This document shows, piece after piece, positions 6,706 through 12,420 of a DNA stretch of 21,767 nt. Made by a program: the position numbers and the translations under genes. This DNA comes from Candidatus Corynebacterium faecipullorum (GTDB lineage: Bacteria > Actinomycetota > Actinomycetes > Mycobacteriales > Mycobacteriaceae), in the NCBI GenBank assembly GCA_019114925.1, contig DXEO01000166.1, positions 1-21,767 on the forward strand, read 5' to 3'. The notes under the pieces were generated by a model. That model saw nothing but the letters and a program-made list of their open reading frames with translations, ran no database searches and was not told where the DNA came from. Every line of letters starts with the position of its first letter. Position 1 is the first letter of the stretch.

Positions 6706-8109
6706 GTGAGCCATCACACGACTTCGCAGATAGTCCCTCTCTCATCCGAGTCTATGACCCGCAACACGGTCGACGCCCTGGGTGGGCCGACGGGACGCTT
6801 TGCTCGTTCGGCCTATTCCGGGTGGTGGACGCCCCTGCGCGTGGTTATCACGCTGGCGTGGACGTTTTTGGCGTTTGGGTTTTTGAGTAAGGCAACCTGT
6901 GCGGGTAGTCGCCGGGGCGAGGATGGCCTCATTAGCCTGAACTGGGATGGCAACCGCCAATACACGGCCTTCTGCTACAACGACATCGTCCCGCTCTATC
7001 GTGGGCGCGGACTCGATCAGCCGGGCTTCCCCTATGCCTATTCCTGGGTTGAGGGCGATCTCACCCGCTACATGGAGTATCCGGTACTGGCCGGCCTCTT
7101 TCAGGGGGCCGTCGGATGGCTGGCGCGCACCACCTATCCGGCCGTCGAGTGGCTTGGGATGGCAGATGTCAGCTGGTACTTCGGACTGACCGCGTTCATC
7201 ATGTCTCTCGTGTGGGTCGGCACCGTGGTGATGGTCTTCCAGCTCACGGGCAACCGGGCATGGGACACTATCCTCATGGCGGCCAGCCCGCTCGTGGTTA
7301 TTCACGCTTTTACGAACTGGGACATCCCGTCGGTGGCCTTCATGGTGGGCGCGCTTCTTGCAGTGGCAAAGCGTAAGAACTGGCTCGCTGGCATCCTCAT
7401 TGGACTCGGCACGGCGTTTAAGCTGTGGCCCCTGTTTATCGTGGGCGCTTTTCTGGTGCTGGCCATCCGCCACAAGCGCTGGGTGCCCTTCGTCAAGATG
7501 TTCGTGGCAACCGCTGCGACGTGGCTCGTGGTGAACCTTCCCGTGGCACTGGCCTACCCCGAAGCGTGGGGCGAGTTCTTCAGGCTCAACCAAGAACGCG
7601 GTGCGGAGTGGACCACGATCTATGCGCTGTTGAGCCGAGTGACAGGCATAGGCTTTGAGGCTGAGTTTCTCAATACCTTCTCCCTCCTGTCCTTCTTAGC
7701 GTGCTGCGCTGCCATTGCCATCGTGGGGCTCACAACGCCGCGTGCGCCGCGGGTGGCTGAGATGATCTATCTCATCCTCATGGCCTTTCTGATCTTTAAC
7801 AAAGTGTGGTCGCCGCAATACTCGCTGTGGCTGGTTGTGCCGGCCCTCTTGGCGCTGCCACGGTGGCGCCTCATCTTTAGCTGGGCGCTTGCTGACGCCC
7901 TCCTCTGGCCCATCCTTACCTGGCACATGCTCGGGGCTGAGAACAAGGGCCTGCCGCACGAGATGCTGGATATCGCGGTGATTACCCGTGATGGCTTCAT
8001 CATTGCCATCGGCGTGTTGATCATCCGTCAGATGTGGGGCACGTCGGAAGATAAGGTCCGTGCTGCGCACGGCGGTAGAGACCCGTTGGCCGGTGATTTT
8101 GCGCGATGA
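6706..8109 (+). CDS. GT87 (DUF2029) polytopic membrane glycosyltransferase
   Basis: 467 residues with about ten hydrophobic segments, the first at about 43-62. It fits GT-C fold family 87 (DUF2029), polyprenyl-phosphate-sugar dependent enzymes that include mycobacterial mannosyltransferases such as PimE. The first outer loop has acidic motifs typical of GT-C active sites (CYNDIVPLY, Asp93; MEYPVL, about 123-128). NWDIPSVAF (about 204-212) and FKLWPLF (238-244) are further family-like blocks. Position matches Rv0051, directly downstream of ponA1, so this is a conserved orthologous neighbourhood. Sugar donor and acceptor are unknown; a mannosyl or arabinosyl transfer in envelope glycan or lipoglycan assembly is a guess. 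The GTG start follows AGGAGA with 11-nt spacing. The stop overlaps the next start as ATGA. Confidence 0.82.
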   Translation: MSHHTTSQIVPLSSESMTRNTVDALGGPTGRFARSAYSGWWTPLRVVITLAWTFLAFGFLSKATCAGSRRGEDGLISLNWDGNRQYTAFCYNDIVPLYRGRGLDQPGFPYAYSWVEGDLTRYMEYPVLAGLFQGAVGWLARTTYPAVEWLGMADVSWYFGLTAFIMSLVWVGTVVMVFQLTGNRAWDTILMAASPLVVIHAFTNWDIPSVAFMVGALLAVAKRKNWLAGILIGLGTAFKLWPLFIVGAFLVLAIRHKRWVPFVKMFVATAATWLVVNLPVALAYPEAWGEFFRLNQERGAEWTTIYALLSRVTGIGFEAEFLNTFSLLSFLACCAAIAIVGLTTPRAPRVAEMIYLILMAFLIFNKVWSPQYSLWLVVPALLALPRWRLIFSWALADALLWPILTWHMLGAENKGLPHEMLDIAVITRDGFIIAIGVLIIRQMWGTSEDKVRAAHGGRDPLAGDFAR

Positions 8110-8288
8110 CTATGACGATTGTGGGCATCATCTCCATCACGCTGGGTTTTATCTGCGTGTTGGGCGCCTATTACCTTTTTCAGCGCTCTAAAGACCGCAC
8201 CTGGCCCATTGTGCTAGGGCTGTTGGCCCTCCTCTTCCTTACCGTGATTCCTGCTGGTTCGGCGATCTTTGTCGCGGCGACCCACTAG
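8106..8288 (+). CDS. Small two-helix membrane protein, unknown
   Basis: 60 residues made almost entirely of two hydrophobic helices, at about residues 5-24 and 34-57, joined by a short charged turn (FQRSKDRTWP). There is no recognisable domain. Its ATG overlaps the stop of the GT87 gene as ATGA, so translation is coupled and it belongs to the DUF5318/ponA/GT87 transcript. A second ATG two codons later is also possible. It may assist the upstream glycosyltransferase or PBP, but this rests only on the overlap. Confidence 0.65.
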   Translation: MTMTIVGIISITLGFICVLGAYYLFQRSKDRTWPIVLGLLALLFLTVIPAGSAIFVAATH

Positions 8289-8435
8289 AGGCGGCCGAAG
8301 AGATAGGGGATTTCCTTTTCCGCCGGTCAGTGCGGTACTGTGTGGGGGTTGCTTGACGCAACAGACCCTCCTGCCATATCCGCAAAGGTGATATGGCCGA
8401 TACCAATTACTAGACCATAGGAGGTGATGAGGTCC
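8289..8435 (+). promoter_or_regulatory. Promoter and structured leader of the rpsF operon
   Basis: A TACTGT hexamer (8336-8341) fits the corynebacterial -10; TTGACG (8353-8358) is an alternative -35. Downstream, GCCATATC (8373-8380) and GATATGGC (8390-8397) form a perfect 8-bp hairpin around a 9-nt loop beginning CCG... after the stem's C. TATGG at 8393-8397 can instead pair with CCATA at 8415-8419, next to the AGGAGG Shine-Dalgarno (8419-8424). The two pairings exclude each other, so the leader could act as a switch. A CCG in a leader hairpin recalls the S6:S18-binding motif of many rpsF leaders, but I cannot confirm the match. Confidence 0.45.
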
Positions 8436-8726
8436 GTGCGTCACTACGAAGTCATGATCATTCTGGATCCTAACCAGGATGAGCGCACCGTAACCCCGTC
8501 CCTAGACAAGTTCCTCGAGGCAATCCGCAAGGATGGCGGCAAAGTCGAAAAGGTTGACGTGTGGGGCAAGCGCCGTCTTGCGTACCCGATCAATAAGAAG
8601 GAAGAGGGCATCTACGCAGTCGTGGAGCTGGAGTGTGAATCCCACTCCGTTCTCGAGCTCGATCGCCGTCTGAACCTGAACGACTCCATTCTGCGTACCA
8701 AGGTTCTGCGCACCGACAGCAAATAG
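8436..8726 (+). CDS. rpsF: 30S ribosomal protein S6
   Basis: 96 residues from the GTG at 8436, the usual length. It begins VRHYEVMIILDPN (initiator Met) and contains VDVWGKRRLAYPI and the C-terminal LNLNDSILRTKVLR, clear S6 signatures. S6 binds 16S rRNA in the platform of the small subunit together with S18. Upstream in-frame GTG (8424) and ATG (8427) overlap the AGGAGGTGA Shine-Dalgarno (8419-8427) and are therefore not the start; the GTG before CGT-CAC-TAC gives the family N-terminus. It heads rpsF-ssb-rplI. In many bacteria rpsR lies between ssb and rplI; here it does not. Confidence 0.96.
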   Translation: MRHYEVMIILDPNQDERTVTPSLDKFLEAIRKDGGKVEKVDVWGKRRLAYPINKKEEGIYAVVELECESHSVLELDRRLNLNDSILRTKVLRTDSK

Positions 8727-8777
8727 CGGATACTGGGTTTCGAGCAATCCACGTAACCGATATTAAGGAGTAAAGAC

Positions 8778-9347
8778 ATGGCTCAGGGAGATACCAACAT
8801 CACGGTTGTCGGCAATATTGTTGCTGACCCCGAACTGCGTTTCACCCCGGCGGGTGCCGCAGTGGCGAATTTCCGTATTGCCTCCACCCCGCGTCGCTAT
8901 AATCAGCAGACTTCCCAGTGGGAGGATGGCGAGGCCATGTTCCTCACCTGCAACGTGTGGCGCCAAGCCGCAGAAAACGTTGCGGAGACCCTGACCAAGG
9001 GCATGCGCGTTATCGTTACTGGCCGTTTGCGCCAGCGCTCTTACCAGACTCGTGAGGGCGAGAACCGCACTGTTTTTGAGATTGAGGTCGATGAGGTCGG
9101 CCCGTCCCTGCGTTATGCAACCGCTCAGGTTAACCGCAAGTCCGGCAACGGCGGCGGCAACTATGGCGGCGGCCAGCAGCAGGGTGGTGCTAACTACGGC
9201 GGTGGCAACCAAGGCGGTTTCTCCGGAAACCAGCCCCAGTCCTCTGCCCCGCAGCAGTCCCAGCAGTCGGCTCCGAGCAACGATCCGTGGAATTCAGCAC
9301 CCCAAGCAGGAAGCTTTGGTGGTGCGGATGCAGAACCCCCGTTCTAA
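8778..9347 (+). CDS. ssb: Single-stranded DNA-binding protein
   Basis: 189 residues. It coats single-stranded DNA in replication, repair and recombination. The OB fold fills about residues 1-112, starting GDTNITVVGNIVADPELRFT and including ATAQV at its end. A Gly/Gln/Ser-rich disordered linker follows, then the acidic C-terminal tip DAEPPF that recruits partner proteins. The ATG is preceded by AAGGAG (8766-8771) with good spacing. It lies 51 bp after rpsF and 46 bp before rplI, in the usual ribosomal/replication cluster, with dnaB downstream. Confidence 0.96.
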   Translation: MAQGDTNITVVGNIVADPELRFTPAGAAVANFRIASTPRRYNQQTSQWEDGEAMFLTCNVWRQAAENVAETLTKGMRVIVTGRLRQRSYQTREGENRTVFEIEVDEVGPSLRYATAQVNRKSGNGGGNYGGGQQQGGANYGGGNQGGFSGNQPQSSAPQQSQQSAPSNDPWNSAPQAGSFGGADAEPPF

Positions 9348-9393
9348 GACTGTCACGCAAGTATTCATTTAACTCAATTGAAAGGCAGGGATC

Positions 9394-9846
9394 ATGAAGC
9401 TGATCCTCACCGCTGCCGTTGAGAACCTCGGCGCCCCCGGCGAAATTGTAGAGGTTAAGGACGGCTACGGACGTAACTACCTGCTTCCGCGCGGCCTGGC
9501 TATCGTTGCCACCCGCGGTGCTGAAAAGCAGATCGAGGGCATCAAGCGCGCCCAGGAAGCTCGCGCAATCCGCGACCTGGACCATGCACGCGAGATCCGT
9601 ACCCAGCTGGAGGAGCTCAAGGACGTTAACGTCCCGGTGAAGACCTCCGAGTCCGGCAAGCTCTTCGGCTCCGTGTCCGCAGAGGACATCGTGAACGCCG
9701 TTGCCGCCGCTGGCGGCCCGAAGCTGGACAAGCGCATTGTTGTGCTTCCCAAGGGCCTGGTCAAGAAGACCGGCAACTACCAAGTCGAGCTGAAGCTGCA
9801 CGCTGACGTTATCGGCAAGGTGAACTTCTCGGTCGTCGCTGCCTAA
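9394..9846 (+). CDS. rplI: 50S ribosomal protein L9
   Basis: 150 residues, the usual size. It starts MKLILTAAVENLG and has the N-domain rRNA-binding block VKDGYGRNYLLPRGLA (about 22-37), a long charged connecting helix (about 45-75) and a C-terminal domain with LFGSVSAEDI. L9 binds 23S rRNA at the base of the L1 stalk and helps keep the reading frame. GAAAGGCAGGG precedes the ATG. It is the last gene of rpsF-ssb-rplI and is followed by a strong hairpin terminator about 90 bp downstream. Confidence 0.96.
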   Translation: MKLILTAAVENLGAPGEIVEVKDGYGRNYLLPRGLAIVATRGAEKQIEGIKRAQEARAIRDLDHAREIRTQLEELKDVNVPVKTSESGKLFGSVSAEDIVNAVAAAGGPKLDKRIVVLPKGLVKKTGNYQVELKLHADVIGKVNFSVVAA

Positions 9847-9938
9847 GAATTAAGGCGCACGACGGTCACCCTCCGTACGCCCGCGTGTGAGGCGCGACGC
9901 CGGTACGCAGGACCTGACCTTAAGACAACAGCAAGGCT

Positions 9939-9999
9939 TGAGGCCGTGCTCCTCCCACTATGTGAGGTGGTGAGAGGAAGCACGGCCTCAGGCCGTTTT
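9939..9999 (+). terminator. Terminator hairpin after rplI
   Basis: TGAGGCCGTGCT (9939-9950) pairs perfectly with AGCACGGCCTCA (9979-9990). The intervening CCTCCCAC/GTGGTGAGAGG arms extend the stem imperfectly. A short TTTT (9996-9999) follows after GGCCG. It probably ends the rpsF-ssb-rplI transcript. Confidence 0.75.
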
Positions 10000-10039
10000 G
10001 TGGGCCAGTGGGGATAGAGATTTGGGGTCAGACTCAAAC

Positions 10040-10068
10040 TGTGGATAACTCGCATTACCTGTGGATAA
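10040..10068 (-). promoter_or_regulatory. DnaA boxes 1 and 2 (tandem, perfect consensus)
   Basis: TTATCCACA on the minus strand (read as TGTGGATAA) at 10040-10048 and again at 10060-10068. They sit in a 14-bp direct repeat CTGTGGATAACTCG with a 20-bp period, about two helical turns, which would place bound DnaA on the same face of the helix. Confidence 0.8.
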
Positions 10069-10241
10069 CTCGGTGGTGAGTTAACGGTGAATTTACTCCC
10101 GGCGCATGCTGTTAACCCGCTGGTAGGGGCGATTTCCAGTTGAGAGGCCTACTTTTCCACCGGATTTGTGCGGATTTTCACACTCAGAAAAACCTGCGCT
10201 GACCAGTGCAAATAATCGTCGCAGGTCACAGCGCTACCAAG

Positions 10242-10250
10242 TTATCCACA
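10242..10250 (+). promoter_or_regulatory. DnaA box 3 (perfect consensus)
   Basis: TTATCCACA on the plus strand, opposite in orientation to the other three, between the ACCTGCG/CGCAGGT inverted repeat and the dnaB promoter. Confidence 0.75.
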
Positions 10251-10309
10251 GCCCTGACCTCAGTCTTTGCGCACGGTGTCTTTGCTGACCTGGGAATTCC
10301 ACAGGACTC

Positions 10310-10318
10310 TGTGGATAA
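10310..10318 (-). promoter_or_regulatory. DnaA box 4 (perfect consensus), near dnaB promoter
   Basis: TGTGGATAA at 10310-10318 is TTATCCACA on the minus strand. It lies about 30 bp upstream of the TTGACC -35-like element, a position from which DnaA could regulate dnaB transcription. Confidence 0.75.
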
Positions 10319-10348
10319 CTATGAAAGTTATGCCCAAGGGGTAGTCTC

Positions 10349-10378
10349 TTGACCCTCAGCTAGACTGTTGTGTACTAC
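10349..10378 (+). promoter_or_regulatory. Candidate dnaB promoter
   Basis: TTGACC (10349-10354) as -35, then TGTACT (10371-10376) with a 16-bp spacer or TACTAC (10373-10378) with 18 bp as -10. TAGACT at 10361-10366 is an alternative -10 of the TANNNT type. Either predicts a 5' leader of roughly 105-120 nt. Confidence 0.45.
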
Positions 10379-10408
10379 GCGCGGTTGCCGCTTTGGACTG
10401 TATCGAAG

Positions 10409-10487
10409 CCTGGCCGTCCGGCGCGGAAAAGAGTGAGAACTTCAGGCACACGGCCAGGGTGGGATTAATGAACGGTGGGATTAATGA
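10409..10487 (+). repeat. dnaB leader: hairpin plus two 14-bp direct repeats
   Basis: CCTGGCCGT (10409-10417) pairs perfectly with ACGGCCAGG (10450-10458). GGTGGGATTAATGA occurs at 10458-10471 and 10474-10487 with a 16-bp period. The second copy ends 3 nt before the dnaB ATG. Each repeat contains an ATG (10468, 10484) out of frame with dnaB, with GGTGGG as a possible weak ribosome site. The real start lacks another Shine-Dalgarno. Confidence 0.65.
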
Positions 10488-10490
10488 GCA

Positions 10491-11915
10491 ATGACTAATG
10501 CCAGTTTTGATGATGACCAGGTTCCACCACCACCGGAGCCGGTAGAGGAGGAGCCCCGCCGCTCTTACCGGCAGGAGGAGCCTAAGCGCTACGGCGAATT
10601 CCGCCAGCCGCCCGCGGACCGTGAGGCAGAGCAAGGCGTTCTCGGCGCCATGCTCCTGAGCCCGAACACGGTCATGGAGGTCATTGAGGAGCTGGAGCCG
10701 GAAGATTTCTACTACCCTGCGCACACCCTCATCTACCAGGCCATGATCGACCTTTATGCCGCAGGCACCGACATTGATGCGGTGATTGTGGCGGCTCGGC
10801 TCGATCGCTATAACAACCTGGAGCGCGTTGGCGGTGCGCCCTACCTGCATACCCTGTTGGCTACGGTGCCAACTGCTGCCAACGCACGCTATTACGCGGA
10901 GATTGTCGCGGAGAAGGCGGTGCTGCGCAAGCTGGTGGACGCCGGAACCAGAGTCGTCCAACTCGGCTTCCAGGGCTCTGAGGACATGGAGATCGAGTCC
11001 GTTTTGGACCGCGCCCAGCAGGAAGTATTTGCCGTGGCGCAGAAGAAGACCACCGAGGATTACCGTGCCTTAAGCGATCTCATCGATCCCACCATTGATG
11101 AACTCGCCGCTCTGCAGCAAAACGGTGTGGAGTCCGGTGTGCCTACAGGGTTCATCGACCTCGATAACCTGACCAATGGTCTGCGCGCCGGCCAGATGAT
11201 CATCGTCGCCGCCCGCCCCGGCGTGGGTAAGTCCACGCTGGCCATGGACTTCATGCGCTCTGCCTCCCTGCAGCACAACAAGACCTCCGTGGTCTTCTCT
11301 CTGGAGATGTCTGCCTCAGAGATCGTCATGCGCCTGTTGTCGGCGGAGGCGGAAGTAAAGCTGTCGGATATGCGCGGTGGCCGCGTGTCCACGGAAGATT
11401 GGGCCAAAATCGATGACACCCTCAACCGCATCCAGGATGCGCCGCTGTTCATCGATGATTCCCCGAACCTCACCATGATGGAAATCCGCTCAAAGGCCCG
11501 CCGCCTCAAGCAGCAGCACGGGCTAGACCTCATTGTGTTGGACTATATGCAGTTGATGTCCTCAGGCAAGAAGGTAGAGTCCCGCCAGCAAGAGGTCTCG
11601 GAGTTTTCGCGCCAGCTCAAGCTGTTGGCCAAGGAGCTAGAGGTTCCCCTCATCGCGATTTCGCAGCTGAACCGTGGCCCAGAATCCCGTACCGATAAGA
11701 AGCCGCAGCTGGCGGATCTACGTGAGTCCGGCTCGCTTGAGCAGGACGCCGATATGGTTATGCTGCTCTACCGCCCGGACTCGCAAGACCGCGATGATCC
11801 CCGTGCTGGTGAAGCAGACATCATTTTGGCTAAGCACCGTGGCGGCCCGATCGACACGGTGAAGGTCGCGCACCAGCTGCACTACTCCAAGTTCGTGAAC
11901 ATGGCGCACGGCTAA
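10491..11915 (+). CDS. dnaB: Replicative DNA helicase DnaB
   Basis: 474 residues. It is the hexameric 5'-3' helicase that unwinds the replication fork and recruits primase. After a Pro/Glu-rich N-tail (1-40), the DnaB N-terminal domain spans about 42-145, a linker about 145-210, and the RecA-like ATPase about 210-474. Walker A is ARPGVGKST (241-249) and Walker B is LIVLDYMQL (347-355, Asp351). ISQLNRGPESR and the later LRESGSLEQDADMV follow. No intein interrupts the gene, unlike several mycobacterial homologs. The ATG at 10491 is the only sensible start, since an in-frame TGA lies at 10485. The stop TAA (11913-11915) is 1 nt from the stop of the converging VanZ-like gene. Confidence 0.96.
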   Translation: MTNASFDDDQVPPPPEPVEEEPRRSYRQEEPKRYGEFRQPPADREAEQGVLGAMLLSPNTVMEVIEELEPEDFYYPAHTLIYQAMIDLYAAGTDIDAVIVAARLDRYNNLERVGGAPYLHTLLATVPTAANARYYAEIVAEKAVLRKLVDAGTRVVQLGFQGSEDMEIESVLDRAQQEVFAVAQKKTTEDYRALSDLIDPTIDELAALQQNGVESGVPTGFIDLDNLTNGLRAGQMIIVAARPGVGKSTLAMDFMRSASLQHNKTSVVFSLEMSASEIVMRLLSAEAEVKLSDMRGGRVSTEDWAKIDDTLNRIQDAPLFIDDSPNLTMMEIRSKARRLKQQHGLDLIVLDYMQLMSSGKKVESRQQEVSEFSRQLKLLAKELEVPLIAISQLNRGPESRTDKKPQLADLRESGSLEQDADMVMLLYRPDSQDRDDPRAGEADIILAKHRGGPIDTVKVAHQLHYSKFVNMAHG

Positions 11916-11916
11916 A

Positions 11917-12420
11917 TTACAGGTCTACCACGGCGTTGGGGTCACCCAACCGTGGGCCGAGGATGACCAAGACTAGGAAGACCGCAGCCGCGGCGAGCGC
12001 CAGCCACCGCCACACAGGGAAGAAGCGCTCGCCACAAAGCCGGGCGAACGCCGCGCCGATGAGCGCGCCGATCGTATTGAAGATGAGGTCATCCACGTCG
12101 GAGCGGCCCAAGGCGAAGGCATACTGGGCCGTTTCCAGTGCCAAACTCAGCGCGAATCCCCATGTGGCCGTTGCCTTGAGTGATCGGCACATGCTGAAGA
12201 TGAGCATGCCAAAAGGAATGCAGAAGGCGGTATTGCCCGCATACTCAAAAAGCGGGCCAAACCAGGTGCCGCCGGAGAATTCATCAAGTGGCACCAAGCG
12301 CAGGTCACGGACCCGCTGGTTCTCCGGCTTCCAGAGGTAGCCAATCTGGTAGAAGGGCTTCAGCGTGGTGAGCGCGACCATGACCGCGACCCACGCGCCA
12401 AGGGCTACCCTATTGAGCAA
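11917..12420 (-). CDS. VanZ-like family membrane protein
   Basis: 167 residues from a TTG start. Hydrophobic segments lie near 3-20, 60-79, 84-100, 112-128 and 137-155. Family motifs are the NTAFCIPFGMLIF segment and ETAQYAFALGRSDVDDLIFN followed by TIGALIGA, which resemble the VanZ-like domain. VanZ gives low teicoplanin resistance in enterococci by an unknown mechanism; chromosomal relatives like this one are common and do not by themselves imply resistance. The TTG at 12420 overlaps the last codons of the MFS gene and sits at the foot of a small hairpin (12418-12434) with AGG in its loop. An ATG at 12381 is the alternative start. It is the last gene of the minus-strand run from copZ. Confidence 0.75.
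   Translation of the reverse strand: MLNRVALGAWVAVMVALTTLKPFYQIGYLWKPENQRVRDLRLVPLDEFSGGTWFGPLFEYAGNTAFCIPFGMLIFSMCRSLKATATWGFALSLALETAQYAFALGRSDVDDLIFNTIGALIGAAFARLCGERFFPVWRWLALAAAAVFLVLVILGPRLGDPNAVVDL

Larger units (their letters stand above)
9847..10490. other. 644-bp gene-free region between rplI and dnaB
   Basis: No credible coding frame crosses this stretch on either strand. It holds the rplI terminator hairpin (9939-9990), four perfect DnaA boxes (10040-10318), a 7-bp inverted repeat ACCTGCG/CGCAGGT (10192-10198 and 10220-10226), the dnaB promoter (about 10349-10378) and a structured dnaB leader with two 14-bp direct repeats just before the start. TGACC or its complement recurs around 10200, 10225, 10255 and 10285. 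Confidence 0.8.

Noticed and set aside
6742..7593. 283-codon minus-strand frame opposite the GT87 gene
   Set aside because: The composition is His/Arg/Glu-rich in the manner of an antisense reading, and the plus strand encodes a coherent membrane protein.
8424..8435. Upstream GTG/ATG starts for rpsF
   Set aside because: They overlap the AGGAGGTGA ribosome site, and the protein family begins at the later GTG (RHYEVM).
10000..10490. Chromosomal origin of replication (oriC)
   Set aside because: The DnaA boxes are real, but the origin of corynebacteria lies by dnaA-dnaN, and neither those genes nor a clear AT-rich unwinding element is present.
10356..10961. Minus-strand frame crossing the dnaB promoter and N-terminus
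   Set aside because: It covers the dnaB start, has no domain or ribosome site, and conflicts with the promoter and leader signals.
11917..12420. Glycopeptide resistance gene
   Set aside because: Only a VanZ-like domain is present, without vanH/A/X or a VanRS pair. Such single homologs are common and not evidence of resistance.
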